From Allocatelliglobosispora scoriae (GTDB taxonomy: Bacteria; Actinomycetota; Actinomycetes; Mycobacteriales; Micromonosporaceae), in contig NZ_JACHMN010000002.1 of the NCBI RefSeq assembly GCF_014204945.1, positions 2,379,001-2,443,000 of the forward strand: a stretch of 64,000 bases of DNA. Reading direction: 5' to 3'. The position numbers and the translations under genes were made by a program. A model generated the notes under the pieces. The model did no database searches and had not been told where the DNA came from. It worked only from the letters and a program-made list of their open reading frames with translations. Of the stretch, positions 1 through 8,952 are shown piece by piece. Within the stretch, counting starts at the first letter, position 1. Each line of letters begins with the position of its first letter.

Positions 1-620
1 TGCTCGGCGTGCCCTACGTCTTCGTCCGCGGCAACCACGACTCGGAGGCGACCGCGCTCGCCGTGGCGGGCCAGCCCAACGCGATCGTCCTGGAGAACGG
101 CATCGTCACCGTCGGCGGCATCACCTTCGCCGGCATCGGTGATCCGCGCTTCACCCCGGACAAGCAGTCCAACGCGAGCGACTCGATCGACTCCGAGGAG
201 ACGATCGACGAGGTCACCGGCGTGGGCAAGCAGCTGGCCGAGACGATCGACAAGCAGCTGACGAAGATCAATGTGGCGCTGGTGCACGACCCGCTCTCGG
301 CCGAACCGCTGATCGGTCACTGCCCGCTGATCCTCGCCGGGCACCGGCACGAGCGTTCGGTGACGACGAAGACGAATGCCGACGGCAAGACCTCGATGGT
401 GATGGTCCAGGGCTCGACGGGCGGTGCCGGGCTACGCGGTCTGGAATCCGCCGAGCCGCTGCCGCTGGCGATGTCGGTGCTCTACTTCGACGACCAGCAC
501 ACCCTCCAGGCATACGACGACATCCGCGTCGGCGGCACCGGCCTGGCCCAGGTGAGCCTGGAACGAAAGCTCGTCCTCCCCCCGGTCCTAGCCACTCCCA
601 CTCCCACCGCCACCCGCTAA
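1..620 (+). CDS. Metallophosphoesterase, C-terminal part (5' end outside window)
   Basis: The reading frame is open from the first bases, so the gene starts upstream of the window. About 205 codons are visible. A GNHD motif near the visible N-terminus and a GHRH motif about 100 residues later match the metal-binding motifs (GNHD and GHxH) of the calcineurin-like phosphoesterase superfamily, which hydrolyse phosphomono- or phosphodiesters with a dinuclear metal centre. The substrate cannot be told. The protein ends in a short Pro/Thr tail. The TAA stop (618-620) lies inside the first arm of inverted-repeat element A1, so the mRNA 3' end would carry that hairpin. It is convergent with the next gene. 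Confidence 0.85.
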   Translation, partial: LGVPYVFVRGNHDSEATALAVAGQPNAIVLENGIVTVGGITFAGIGDPRFTPDKQSNASDSIDSEETIDEVTGVGKQLAETIDKQLTKINVALVHDPLSAEPLIGHCPLILAGHRHERSVTTKTNADGKTSMVMVQGSTGGAGLRGLESAEPLPLAMSVLYFDDQHTLQAYDDIRVGGTGLAQVSLERKLVLPPVLATPTPTATR

Positions 621-698
621 ATTCGCGTTGATCAAGGGAAGACTCGCCGCATATCGGACACCCCCGATGGTGAGTCTTCCCTTGATCAACGCGAATTT
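619..698. repeat. Intergenic inverted repeat, family A copy 1
   Basis: Two 27-base arms (619-645 and 672-698) are perfect reverse complements around a 26-base loop. Each arm contains the 8-base palindrome TTGATCAA. The element lies between convergent genes and overlaps the upstream stop codon. An almost identical copy (three differences, all in the loop) lies at 15740-15818. It could act as a bidirectional terminator, but conservation of the loop shows it is a dispersed repeat and not just a chance hairpin. Confidence 0.9.
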
Positions 699-717
699 TC
701 AGCGGCGGTGGGTCAGG

Positions 718-1800
718 TCAGTGGTCTCGGCGGGCTCTCGATAGGGAGATGAGGAAGGCGCCTGCGGCCAGCAGCAGTCCGGCCAGCAGCAGCCAGCGGG
801 CGATCGGGCCGCCGGTGACGGGCAGCGGCGGCGCGGGCGGCGGCATCGTCGGCGGCGCTGGCGCCACGGAGGGCGGCGGACCGGTCGGGCTGGGCGTCGC
901 GGATGCGCTGGACGAGGGAGCGAGCGAGCCGTTCATCGATCGTGACGGGCTGGGTGATGCGCTCGCGGAGACCGATGCGCTCGGGGAAGGGGGCGCGGTG
1001 GCCGAGCTGCTCGGCGACGCCGAGGGACTCACGGAAGAGCTCGGTGACGCCGAAACAGACGGCGAAACTGACGGCGAGACAGACGCCGAAACAGACGGCG
1101 AGACGGACGGCGAGACAGACGGCGACGGGCTCGCCGAAGCGGAGGGCGACGCTGACGGGCTCACCAGCGGCGGTCCGCAGGTCACCGACGTGATGATCAC
1201 CTCACCCACCCCGGGCGGGTCAGCGGTGAAGGTGAAGTGGACCGCGTTCACCGTCATCCCGCCCCCGGCCAGCGGAGTCTGCTCGTTGAGGATCAGCGTC
1301 CCGATCGGACTGCCGCCGAGCATCAGGTTGATCGTCGTGTTCGGCGCGGGATTCGCCGGAATGGGCACGCCGACACCGCCGATCGTCACATCGAGCGACG
1401 CGATGGCGACCTGCGGCGTGACCTGGCCGGCCGCGTAGGAGCAGACCGCCTGCGTCGAGCCGTTGGTGATGAGGACCGGCCCGGGGAAGGACGCGTTCAC
1501 GTTGGCCGCGTTGGCCTGGGCCAGCGACGACTGGCTGATCGGGTCGCTCTGGGTGATCGACTGCATCGCACCGGTCGATCCGCCCGCGAAGATCAGCGAC
1601 TGGGTCGACTCGTTGCCGGCGGCACCGCTGGCATAAGGCACCGGGCCGACGGCGGCCCCGCCGACCGTGATGAGCAGTCCGTAGGCTTCCGGTACTGCGG
1701 GCGCGGCCCAGGCGGGCCCGGTGAGCGTCATGGCGGTCATGCCGAGGGCGACGGCGGAAACGAGCGCGGCCCCTGCGGCCACAGCGATCTTGCGCAGCAT
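718..1800 (-). CDS. Secreted Ser-rich protein with LPXTG-type sortase signal
   Basis: 360 residues. The N-terminus is a signal peptide (hydrophobic stretch about 8-25, AWA-A cleavage site near 30-33). Residues about 35-210 form a globular domain that looks like the actinobacterial choice-of-anchor P-type exported proteins. A roughly 90-residue Ser/Pro/Ala/Val linker follows, then LPVTG, a hydrophobic segment and an RARR tail: a classic sortase sorting signal. The protein is therefore expected on the cell wall with the linker spanning the peptidoglycan. No sortase gene is in the window. Function is unknown. It follows gatB on the same strand but a hairpin lies between them, so it is probably transcribed on its own. 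Confidence 0.8.
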   Translation of the reverse strand: MLRKIAVAAGAALVSAVALGMTAMTLTGPAWAAPAVPEAYGLLITVGGAAVGPVPYASGAAGNESTQSLIFAGGSTGAMQSITQSDPISQSSLAQANAANVNASFPGPVLITNGSTQAVCSYAAGQVTPQVAIASLDVTIGGVGVPIPANPAPNTTINLMLGGSPIGTLILNEQTPLAGGGMTVNAVHFTFTADPPGVGEVIITSVTCGPPLVSPSASPSASASPSPSVSPSVSPSVSASVSPSVSPSVSASPSSSVSPSASPSSSATAPPSPSASVSASASPSPSRSMNGSLAPSSSASATPSPTGPPPSVAPAPPTMPPPAPPLPVTGGPIARWLLLAGLLLAAGAFLISLSRARRDH

Positions 1801-1841
1801 GCACGCACGTTATTGCACCGACATACCAGACAAACAAGACA

Positions 1842-1879
1842 CGCCCGGCGTACCTCGCTCAAGACGAGGACACCGGGCG
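1842..1879 (-). terminator. Hairpin downstream of gatB
   Basis: Outer arms CGCCCGG (1842-1848) and CCGGGCG (1873-1879) enclose an inner CCTCG/CGAGG stem (1853-1857 and 1865-1869). It follows the gatB stop by about 14 bases and precedes the next minus-strand gene, which fits a terminator. There is no clear U-tract, as is usual in high-GC actinobacteria. Confidence 0.5.
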
Positions 1880-1892
1880 CGCTGTGAGCGGG

Positions 1893-3386
1893 TTACTGCA
1901 GGCGAGAGATGATCAGCTCGCGCACGGCTGCGGCATCCGCCTGGCCGCGCGTGGCCTTCATGACAGCCCCGATGAGTACGCCGGCCGCCTCCACCTTGCC
2001 GTCGCGGATCTTGTCGGCGATCGCCGGGTTGGCGGCGATGGCGTCGTCGACGGCCTTGGTCAGCGCGCCGGTGTCGGAGACGACCTCGATGCCCCGAGCC
2101 GCCATGACCTGGATCGGACCGCCCTCACCCGCGATGACGCCCTCCAGCACCTGGCGGGCGAGCTTGTCGGTGAGCTTGCCGTCGTCGACCAGCTTCTGCA
2201 GCTCGGCGACGTGTGCCGGGGTCACGCCGACCTCGGCGAGCTCGCCGCCGGTCTCGTTGGTACGCCGGGACAGCTCACCGAGCCACCACTTGCGGGCGGC
2301 GTCGGGGGTGGTGCCCGCGGCGATGGTCGCCTCGATCAGCTCGACGGCACCGGCGTTGACGACGGACTGCATCTCCAGGTCGCTGATGTCCCAGGCGGCG
2401 CGCAGGCGCTCGCGGTGCACCCGGGGCGGCTCGGGGAGGGCCGCCTTGAGCTGCGCGACCCACTCGGCGTCGGGCGCGAGCGGCACCAGGTCGGGCTCGG
2501 GGAAGTAGCGGTAGTCCGTCGCCTCCTCCTTGGACCGTCCCGACGTGGTGTCGCCGGTGTCCTCGTGGAAGTGGCGCGTCTCCTGCGTGATCCGGCCGCC
2601 CGAGGAGAGGACGGAGGCCTGGCGGATCACCTCGGACCGCACGGCGCGCTCGACGCTGCGCAGGCTGTTGACGTTCTTCGTCTCGGTGCGGGTGCCCCAC
2701 TCGGCGCCGGGCCGGTTGAGCGAGGTGTTGACGTCGCAGCGCATCGAGCCCTGCTCCATCCGCACGTCGGAGACGCCGAGGGTGCGGATCACGTCGCGCA
2801 GCTCCGCGACGTATGCCTTCGCCACCGCCGGTGCCAGCGCACCGGTGCCGACGACCGGGCGGGTCACGATCTCGACCAGAGGGATGCCGGCCCGGTTGTA
2901 GTCAACGAGGGACTGCGTCGCGCCGTGGATGCGACCGGTCGCGCCGCCGAGGTGCAGCGTCTTGCCGGTGTCCTCCTCCAGGTGCACCCGCTCGATCTCG
3001 ACGCGCACCGTCTTGCCGTCGACCTCGACATCGAGGTAGCCGTCGACACAGAGGGGCTCGTCATACTGCGAGGTCTGGAAGTTCTTCGGCATGTCCGGGT
3101 AGAAGTAGTTCTTCCGGGCGAAGCGGCACCAGCTCGCGATGGAGCAGTTGAGCGCGAGGCCGATCCGGATCGTCGCCTCGATCGCCGCCTTGTTGGCGAC
3201 CGGCAGCGCACCCGGCAGGCCCAGGCAGACCGGGCAGACCTGGGTGTTGGGCTCGGCGCCGAACTCGGTGGGGCAACCGCAGAACATCTTGGTATTGGTG
3301 CCCAGCTCGACGTGCGTCTCCAGGCCGATCACCGGCTCGAACACGGCGATGGCGTCCTCGTATGCGGGCAGCACGGCGGTGCTCAT
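1893..3386 (-). CDS. gatB: Asp-tRNA(Asn)/Glu-tRNA(Gln) amidotransferase subunit B
   Basis: 497 residues, the usual GatB length. With GatA and GatC it converts mischarged Glu-tRNA(Gln) or Asp-tRNA(Asn) to the amidated form; GatB carries the kinase and tRNA-binding parts. The N-terminal signature around [10 protein letters not shown] (about residue 19) and the zinc-type cysteines CGCP...CPVCLG (about residues 33-54) are present, and the C-terminus is a YqeY-like helical tail domain. I chose ATG 3386 because AAGGAG lies about seven bases upstream; the longer frame adds ten unsupported residues. The gene follows era by 36 bases. gatC and gatA are not beside it. Confidence 0.96.
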   Translation of the reverse strand: MSTAVLPAYEDAIAVFEPVIGLETHVELGTNTKMFCGCPTEFGAEPNTQVCPVCLGLPGALPVANKAAIEATIRIGLALNCSIASWCRFARKNYFYPDMPKNFQTSQYDEPLCVDGYLDVEVDGKTVRVEIERVHLEEDTGKTLHLGGATGRIHGATQSLVDYNRAGIPLVEIVTRPVVGTGALAPAVAKAYVAELRDVIRTLGVSDVRMEQGSMRCDVNTSLNRPGAEWGTRTETKNVNSLRSVERAVRSEVIRQASVLSSGGRITQETRHFHEDTGDTTSGRSKEEATDYRYFPEPDLVPLAPDAEWVAQLKAALPEPPRVHRERLRAAWDISDLEMQSVVNAGAVELIEATIAAGTTPDAARKWWLGELSRRTNETGGELAEVGVTPAHVAELQKLVDDGKLTDKLARQVLEGVIAGEGGPIQVMAARGIEVVSDTGALTKAVDDAIAANPAIADKIRDGKVEAAGVLIGAVMKATRGQADAAAVRELIISRLQ

Positions 3387-3422
3387 CGGGCACTCCTTCG
3401 TCAGAACAGACTTCAAATTGTG

Positions 3423-4310
3423 TCAAAAGCCGAGACGGCGCAGGAGCTTGGGGTCGCGCTGCCACTCCTTGGCGACGCGGACGTGGAGATCCAGGTAGAC
3501 CTTGGTGCCGACGAGCTGCTCGATGTCGACCCGCGCCTTGGAGCCGACATCGCGCAGCCGCGACGCACCCGCCCCGATGACGATCGCCTTCTGGCTCGTG
3601 CGCTCCACGTAGATGTCGGCGAAGATCTTGGTCAGGTTGCCCTCGGGAATGATCTCCTCGACGAGCACCGCGATCGAGTGCGGCAGCTCGTCGCGGACGC
3701 CCTCGAGCGCCGCCTCCCGGATCATCTCCGCGATCAGCACGTGCTCGGGCTCGTCGGTGAGCATGTCGTCCGGGTAGAGCTGCGGCGAGCGCGGCAGATA
3801 TTTCAGCATCACATCGACGAGCATGTCGAGCTGGTCGCCCGCGACGGCGCTCACCGGCACGATGTCGGCGAAGTCGCCGAGCCGGCTCACCGCGAGCAGC
3901 TGCTCCGCGAGGGCCTGCTTGCCGACGAGGTCGGTCTTGGTCACGACCGCGATCACCTTCGCCTTGAGCTCGGAGATCTCGGCGGTGATGAACTTGTCAC
4001 CCTTGCCGACCGGCTCGTCGGCCGGGATGCAGAGGCCGATGACGTCGACCTCGCTCCAGGTCGAGCGGACGAGGTCGTTGAGGCGCTCGCCGAGCAGCGT
4101 CTTGGGCCGGTGCATTCCCGGCGTGTCGACGAGCACGAGCTGGGAGTCGGGCTTGTGCAGCACACCTCGGATGACGTGCCGGGTGGTCTGCGGTTTGCTC
4201 GACGTGATCGCGATCTTCTGTCCGATGATCGCGTTGGTCAGGGTGGACTTGCCGGCATTGGGTCGCCCGACGAAGCAGGCGAATCCGGCACGGTACGGCA
4301 GATCAGGCAC
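3423..4310 (-). CDS. era: GTPase Era, ribosome biogenesis
   Basis: 295 residues. Era binds the 3' end of 16S rRNA and acts in 30S subunit maturation. All GTPase motifs are visible: G1 GRPNAGKS (about residue 15), the TT of switch I, G3 DTPG (about 62), G4 TKTD (about 125) and G5 SAV. The C-terminal third is the KH RNA-binding domain. The start is GTG 4310, nine bases after the stop of the deaminase-like gene. It lies in the phoH-ybeY-CNNM-era-gatB series, a conserved actinobacterial order that groups rRNA-processing and ribosome-maturation genes. Confidence 0.96.
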   Translation of the reverse strand: MPDLPYRAGFACFVGRPNAGKSTLTNAIIGQKIAITSSKPQTTRHVIRGVLHKPDSQLVLVDTPGMHRPKTLLGERLNDLVRSTWSEVDVIGLCIPADEPVGKGDKFITAEISELKAKVIAVVTKTDLVGKQALAEQLLAVSRLGDFADIVPVSAVAGDQLDMLVDVMLKYLPRSPQLYPDDMLTDEPEHVLIAEMIREAALEGVRDELPHSIAVLVEEIIPEGNLTKIFADIYVERTSQKAIVIGAGASRLRDVGSKARVDIEQLVGTKVYLDLHVRVAKEWQRDPKLLRRLGF

Positions 4311-4319
4311 GCACTCACG

Positions 4320-4667
4320 CTACTCGGCGGTGATGGTGGCGAACGGGCGGCCTGCTGGGGTGGCGAGATGCACGGGTGCCGAGGGGGCGATATCGCGTAC
4401 CGCCGAATGGCCTGAAGCGTCCAGGGCCGACGCCTCGGTGACCACCGCCGCGGCCTCGAGCGTCGTCGCGCCGGCGGCGACCGCGGCCGCGACCGCGAGC
4501 TGCAGCGCGCCGATGCCGAAGGACGGCTGCGCGATCGTCACGCCCGTGTAGGTGCGGCCGTCGCCGTCACGCACGGCCGCGCCCTCCAGCGCGCCGATCC
4601 GGGCGCGGGCCTGGCGGGCCATCGTCACCAGCTTCGCGTCCTCGGCGACCAGCTCAATCTCGGACAT
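4320..4667 (-). CDS. Small cytidine-deaminase-like protein lacking the zinc motifs
   Basis: 115 residues. Position and composition match the small conserved protein found between CNNM/CorC and era in many actinobacteria (the Rv2365c position in Mycobacterium), often annotated as cytidine deaminase. The central TYTGVTI and the Ala-rich helix after it resemble the CDA fold. However, the catalytic HAE and the PCxxC zinc ligands of real deaminases are absent, so deamination is unlikely. ATG 4667 is preceded by AAGGAG and overlaps the end of the CNNM gene by 14 bases, which suggests translational coupling. A structural or ribosome-linked role is only inferred from the neighbours. Confidence 0.75.
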   Translation of the reverse strand: MSEIELVAEDAKLVTMARQARARIGALEGAAVRDGDGRTYTGVTIAQPSFGIGALQLAVAAAVAAGATTLEAAAVVTEASALDASGHSAVRDIAPSAPVHLATPAGRPFATITAE

Positions 4668-5946
4668 CGGCGAGCTCCTTCTGCGGCGGCTCCACGAGCA
4701 CGGTGTCAATGCGATTGCGCCGTCCGGTGGCGCCCTCCGCGGTCAGCGTCAGGCCGCCGACGGTCGCGGTCGCACCCGGGATGGGTACGCGACCGAGCGC
4801 CTGCGCCAGCAGTCCGGCGACCGTCTCCACCTCGTCGGCGGGGAGCTCCACGTCGAAGATCTCACCGAGGTCCTCGATCGGCAGCCGCGCCGAGACCCGG
4901 ACCCGGCCCTGCTCCAGGTGCTCGATCGGCGGTCGTTCCACGTCGTATTCGTCGGTGATCTCGCCGACGATCTCCTCGAGGATGTCCTCGATCGCGATCA
5001 GGCCGGCCGTGCCGCCGTATTCGTCGATGACCACGGCGATGTGGGTGCGCGCGGCCTGCATCTCCGAGAGCAGGTCGTCGACCGGCTTGGACTCGGGCAC
5101 GAAGACCGCCTCGCGCATGACCCTCGTCACCACGACCTTGTCGTCATAACCGCCGGTCAGCGAGCGTGCGATGTCCTTGAGATAGACGATGCCGAGCACG
5201 TCGTCGATCGACTCGCCGACGACCGGGATGCGGGAGAAGCCGGACTTCAACGCGAGCGCCAACGCGTGGCGAACCGTCTTGTCGGCCTCGATCCACACCA
5301 TCTCCGTCCGCGGCACCATCACCTCGCGGGCGATCGTGTCGCCGAGCGCGAAGACCGAGTTGATCATCTGACGCTCGCCGTGCTCGACGACGCCGCGCTG
5401 CTCGGCGAGGTCGACGAGCTCGCGCAGCTCCACCTGGGAGGCGAAGGGCCCCTCACGGAAGCCCTTGCCGGGGGTGAGCGCGTTGCCGAGCAGGATCAGC
5501 AGCCGGGCCAGCGGGCCGAGCGCCTTGCCCAGCCACCGCACGATCGGCGCGGCGAACCGCCCCACCGAGTAGGCATGCTGGCGACCCAGCGTCCTCGGCG
5601 CGACACCGACCACGACGAAGCAGATCAGGGTCATCGCACCGGCGGCGATCAGCGCCGAGCCCCAGCCGGCGCCGAAGGTGTCGACGGCGACGAGCGCGAC
5701 CAGCACCGTCGCGGTCAGCTCGCACGCCATCCGCAGCAGGAGCAGCAGGTTGAGGTGGCGCACCACGTCGGAGGCGACGGACTGCAGCGCGGTCGCGCCG
5801 CGAGCACCCTCCTTCGCCATCTCACCGGCGCGGGCGGCCGAGACCGCGCCGAGTGCCGCCTCGGTCATCGCCACCAGCCCGGCGAGGATCACCAGCCCCG
5901 CCGCGGTCCACAACAGGGTCCCGTCAGGAAGTCCGGCCGAGGCCAT
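4654..5946 (-). CDS. CNNM/CorC-family membrane protein with CBS domains
   Basis: 430 residues. An N-terminal DUF21 (CNNM) domain with about three to four hydrophobic helices (residues 1-190) is followed by a CBS pair (about 200-320, including PRTEMVW and DEYGGTAGLI) and a C-terminal CorC/HlyC domain (about 340-420). The family is linked to Mg2+ or Co2+ export; hemolysin is a historical label. I chose ATG 5946 because it forms a TGATG overlap with the ybeY stop; a TTG seven codons upstream is possible. The downstream deaminase-like gene overlaps its 3' end. Confidence 0.9.
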   Translation of the reverse strand: MASAGLPDGTLLWTAAGLVILAGLVAMTEAALGAVSAARAGEMAKEGARGATALQSVASDVVRHLNLLLLLRMACELTATVLVALVAVDTFGAGWGSALIAAGAMTLICFVVVGVAPRTLGRQHAYSVGRFAAPIVRWLGKALGPLARLLILLGNALTPGKGFREGPFASQVELRELVDLAEQRGVVEHGERQMINSVFALGDTIAREVMVPRTEMVWIEADKTVRHALALALKSGFSRIPVVGESIDDVLGIVYLKDIARSLTGGYDDKVVVTRVMREAVFVPESKPVDDLLSEMQAARTHIAVVIDEYGGTAGLIAIEDILEEIVGEITDEYDVERPPIEHLEQGRVRVSARLPIEDLGEIFDVELPADEVETVAGLLAQALGRVPIPGATATVGGLTLTAEGATGRRNRIDTVLVEPPQKELADVRD

Positions 5947-6464
5947 CAGCTGGCTCGCCCCCGCCAACTGGAGAGGAGCTTGGCCTGCAGGCCGAACATC
6001 TCGCGCTCCTCCTCCGGCTCGGCGTGATCGAAGCCGAGCAGGTGCAGCACGCCGTGCACGGTGAGCATCTGCAGCTCGTTGCCGGTCGTGTAGTCGGGAG
6101 AGGGGACGGGTGCGGGTGCTCCGGGGAGCCGCATCCGCGGATCGTCGCTGCCGAACTGGACGGCCTGCTTCTCGGCGATCTCGGGACAGAGCACGATGTC
6201 GCCGAGGAGCGCGGGCTCGGCCCGGCCGTCGGCGGGACCGTGGTCGATCGTCTCCTCGTCCATCGGGAAGGCGAGGACGTCCGTGGGACCCTCCCCGCCC
6301 ATCCAGCGATGGTTGAGCTCCGTCATGTAGTCGACGTCGACGAGCAGGACCGACAGCTCGGCGAGCGGGTTGACCCCCATCTCGTCGAGGGCGTGGCGCG
6401 CGACGGCGACGATCTCATCGGCGTCGACCTGGAAGCCCGACTCGTTGGCGATCTCTATGGACAC
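5946..6464 (-). CDS. ybeY: Endoribonuclease YbeY, 16S rRNA 3'-end maturation
   Basis: 172 residues. YbeY is a zinc-dependent single-strand endoribonuclease needed for 16S rRNA processing and ribosome quality control. The signature H-x3-H-x5-H is seen in [11 protein letters not shown] near residues 130-140, and the upstream [18 protein letters not shown] block is typical. The start is GTG 6464, 17 bases after the phoH stop; the stop overlaps the CNNM start (TGATG). PhoH, YbeY and Era are repeatedly found together, in line with shared roles in rRNA handling. Confidence 0.95.
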   Translation of the reverse strand: MSIEIANESGFQVDADEIVAVARHALDEMGVNPLAELSVLLVDVDYMTELNHRWMGGEGPTDVLAFPMDEETIDHGPADGRAEPALLGDIVLCPEIAEKQAVQFGSDDPRMRLPGAPAPVPSPDYTTGNELQMLTVHGVLHLLGFDHAEPEEEREMFGLQAKLLSSWRGRAS

Positions 6465-6481
6465 TGGTTCCCCTGATGAAG

Positions 6482-7534
6482 TTAGCGACGCCGTCCGGCA
6501 CGGCGCTGCGGCACGGCGTGCACGCTAGCGCCGTTGGCCTGCTCCTGCTCGTCGTCCCAGCGAGCGTACGCGTCCACGATGGCCCCGACCAAGCTGTGCC
6601 GCACCACATCGGCGCTGCTCAACTGTGAGAAGTGGACGTCCTCGACGCCCTTGAGGATCTCGCGGACGATCCGCAGCCCGCTCATCGTGCCGCCGGGCAG
6701 GTCGACCTGGGTGACGTCACCCGTGACAACGATCTTCGAGCCGAAGCCGAGCCGGGTCAGGAACATCTTCATCTGCTCGGGCGTGGTGTTCTGCGCCTCG
6801 TCGAGAATGATGAACGCGTCGTTGAGCGTGCGGCCGCGCATGTAGGCGAGCGGGGCGACCTCGATGGTGCCCTGCGTCATCAACCGGGGGATCGACTCGG
6901 GGTCGATCATGTCGTGCAGCGCGTCGTAGAGCGGCCGGAGGTAAGGATCGATCTTCTCGTTGAGTGTGCCGGGCAGGAAGCCCAGCCGCTCACCCGCCTC
7001 GACGGCGGGCCGGGTCAGGATGATCCGGGTGACCTCCTTGGCCTGCAGCGCCTGGACCGCCTTCGCCATGGCGAGGTAGGTCTTGCCGGTGCCGGCCGGG
7101 CCGATGCCGAAGTTGATCGTGTGCGCGTCGATCGCGTCCACATATCGCTTCTGGCCGATCGTCTTGGGGCGGATGGTGCGCCCGCGACGGGAGAGGATGT
7201 TGAGCGTCAACACCTCGGCCGGACGCTCGTTCTCACCGGACGTAAGCATGCCCATGCTGCGCTTCACCACATCCTCAGTCAGTGCCTCACCCTTTTGGAC
7301 CAGCTCGAGCAGCTCCATGAAGAGCCTCTCGGCGAGGGCGTTGTCGGCCGGGAATCCGGAGATGATGATCTCGTTGCCGCGCACCAGGATGTCGCTGACC
7401 AGCGCCTTTTCCAACAGTCGCAGCAGCTCGTCGCGAGGACCGAGCAGGTTGACCATGTGACGCGGGTCGGGGACCGTGAGCTTGGTCTTGACCCGCTGCG
7501 GAGTGATCTCTGAAGCTGGAACCGTGTCGGTCAT
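6482..7534 (-). CDS. PhoH-family ATPase (YbeZ type)
   Basis: 350 residues, the usual PhoH/YbeZ length. Walker A is GPAGTGKT (about residue 147) and the Walker B region is [12 protein letters not shown] (about 240). The family is a helicase-like ATPase that partners with YbeY in RNA metabolism. I chose ATG 7534 because the alignment-like start MTDTVPASE gives the family length; the open frame continues 28 codons upstream with composition that looks non-coding. No strong ribosome site is seen before either start. It is the first gene after the HIT gene and is separated from it by about 300 bases that hold hairpin D. Confidence 0.92.
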   Translation of the reverse strand: MTDTVPASEITPQRVKTKLTVPDPRHMVNLLGPRDELLRLLEKALVSDILVRGNEIIISGFPADNALAERLFMELLELVQKGEALTEDVVKRSMGMLTSGENERPAEVLTLNILSRRGRTIRPKTIGQKRYVDAIDAHTINFGIGPAGTGKTYLAMAKAVQALQAKEVTRIILTRPAVEAGERLGFLPGTLNEKIDPYLRPLYDALHDMIDPESIPRLMTQGTIEVAPLAYMRGRTLNDAFIILDEAQNTTPEQMKMFLTRLGFGSKIVVTGDVTQVDLPGGTMSGLRIVREILKGVEDVHFSQLSSADVVRHSLVGAIVDAYARWDDEQEQANGASVHAVPQRRAGRRR

Positions 7535-7779
7535 GGGCTGGCCCGAGGGCCTATCGCCACCTGCTCTCCACCTCGTCGCGGCGCTGACCACCACATCGTA
7601 TCCGCCCGGAGACACCATGCGCGATCACGTTCTTGCCCGCCCCTTACCGCGCCGTCGCCGCGCTACCGCCCGCCGAGGTCGCCGATCAGGGATTTTCGTG
7701 CAGGCCGGCCCTCATGGCGAGCGCCGAGATCCGCTATCCGCGGTCCCGCCAAGCGGGACAAATGGGCACACCGGCGCCG

Positions 7780-7827
7780 GATCGTGTGCGTTCTCCGTCG
7801 CCGGGACGACGGAGAACGCACACGATC
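7780..7827. repeat. Intergenic inverted repeat, family D
   Basis: Two perfect 21-base arms (7780-7800 and 7807-7827) around a 6-base loop CCGGGA. The core reads GTGTGCGTTCTCCGTCG. It starts 14 bases after the HIT stop and so can form a strong transcript hairpin ending the hrcA-to-HIT operon. A second, short hairpin (GTCCCGC/GCGGGAC, 7743-7759) lies just beyond. The rest of the 7535-7841 gap holds nothing else I can recognise, apart from the presumed phoH promoter. Confidence 0.85.
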
Positions 7828-7841
7828 GGGAAGCCGAACAC

Positions 7842-8189
7842 CTAGCGCGCGAGCATCGGGCCGAGCGGAGCACCGCCGACGACGTGGGCGTGCACATGGG
7901 CGACCTCCTGGCCGCCGTGCTCGCCGGTGTTGAAGATCGTCCGGAAACCGCCCTTGAGCAGGCCCTCCGCCTCGGCCACCGCCGCGACGGCCGCGAGCAC
8001 CTCGCCCGCGAGCCCGGGATCGGCCACGGCGAGCTCGGCCACGTCGGCGTAGTGCGCCTTCGGGATCACCAGCACGTGCGACGAGGCCTGCGGCCGGATG
8101 TCGCGGAACGCGAGCGTGGTGGCCGTCTCGTGCACCACGGTCGAGGGGATCTCACCGGCAACGATCCGGCAGAAGAGGCAATCGGTCAC
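7842..8189 (-). CDS. HIT-family nucleotide-binding hydrolase
   Basis: 115 residues. The histidine-triad motif HVHAHVVGG is at about residues 97-105 and the N-terminal CLFC (residues 4-7) is the zinc-type pair of Hint-like members. These proteins hydrolyse nucleoside phosphoramidates or related nucleotides; the physiological substrate is not known from sequence. The start is GTG 8189, 33 bases after rsmE. The position after rsmE and before phoH is conserved in actinobacteria. Confidence 0.93.
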   Translation of the reverse strand: MTDCLFCRIVAGEIPSTVVHETATTLAFRDIRPQASSHVLVIPKAHYADVAELAVADPGLAGEVLAAVAAVAEAEGLLKGGFRTIFNTGEHGGQEVAHVHAHVVGGAPLGPMLAR

Positions 8190-8222
8190 CGAAGCATCTT
8201 ATGGGCAGATTCCCCGGCAGCC

Positions 8223-8948
8223 CTACCAGCGGTCGAGCCGGGTGGCGAGCAGGGAGAGGGCCGCGACACCCGCGGTCGACGTGCGCAGAACCGTCTCCCC
8301 GAGCCGCACCGGCGTCGCTCCGGCGGCGACGAAAGCAGCCAGCTCCCGGTCGTCGATGCCACCCTCGGGGCCCACGACCAGCACGATCTCTCCCGAGTTC
8401 GGCAGGTCGACCCGGCTGAGCCGCTCGGTCGCCTCCTCGTGCAGCACGAACCCGCCGGCGAGCCGCCCGGCCGCCTGAGCTGTCGAGACATCCGGCGCAC
8501 CGCCGATCACCGGTACGAAGACCCGGCGCGCCTGCTTGGCCGCCTCCCGTGCCGTTGCGACCCACTTCTCCCGGGCCTTGGCACCCCGCTCGGCCCGCCA
8601 CTGCGCCACGGACCGCGACGCCGCCCAGGGCACGATCTCGTCGACGCCGACCTCGGTCATCGCCTGCACGGCGAGTTCACCGCGATCACCCTTGGCGATG
8701 CCCTGGATGACGACGAGCCGTGGATCGGGTGCCGCGACCGTCTGCCGGGTGAGGATCTGCAGCTCCAGGCTCGCCTTCGCGGTGGCGGTGGCCCGGGCCG
8801 TGGCCGAACCGCCGCGCCCGTCGGCAAGGATCAGCTCCTCACCGACCCGCAGCCGCTGGACGCTCGCGGCGTGATGCCCCTCGGGCCCGTCGAGCGTGCA
8901 GGTGTCCCCGCCGGGCAGCGCATCGACCAGGAAGAGCGGTGCACTCAC
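8223..8948 (-). CDS. rsmE: 16S rRNA m3U1498 methyltransferase
   Basis: 241 residues. RsmE is a SPOUT-class methyltransferase that methylates N3 of U1498 in 16S rRNA using S-adenosylmethionine. The N-terminal PUA-like part contains GHHAASVQRLRVGEELI (about residues 24-40). The C-terminal SPOUT knot shows VGPEGGIDDRE (about 170) and RLGETVLRTSTA (about 205), the diagnostic SAM-binding loops. The GTG start lies four bases after the dnaJ stop, so it is cotranscribed with the chaperone genes. Confidence 0.95.
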   Translation of the reverse strand: MSAPLFLVDALPGGDTCTLDGPEGHHAASVQRLRVGEELILADGRGGSATARATATAKASLELQILTRQTVAAPDPRLVVIQGIAKGDRGELAVQAMTEVGVDEIVPWAASRSVAQWRAERGAKAREKWVATAREAAKQARRVFVPVIGGAPDVSTAQAAGRLAGGFVLHEEATERLSRVDLPNSGEIVLVVGPEGGIDDRELAAFVAAGATPVRLGETVLRTSTAGVAALSLLATRLDRW

Positions 8949-8952
8949 CGAC

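Noticed and set aside
1884-4415. Plus-strand open frame of about 840 codons across gatB and era
   Set aside because: Two well-known genes lie on the other strand. The translation has typical shadow composition and no domain.
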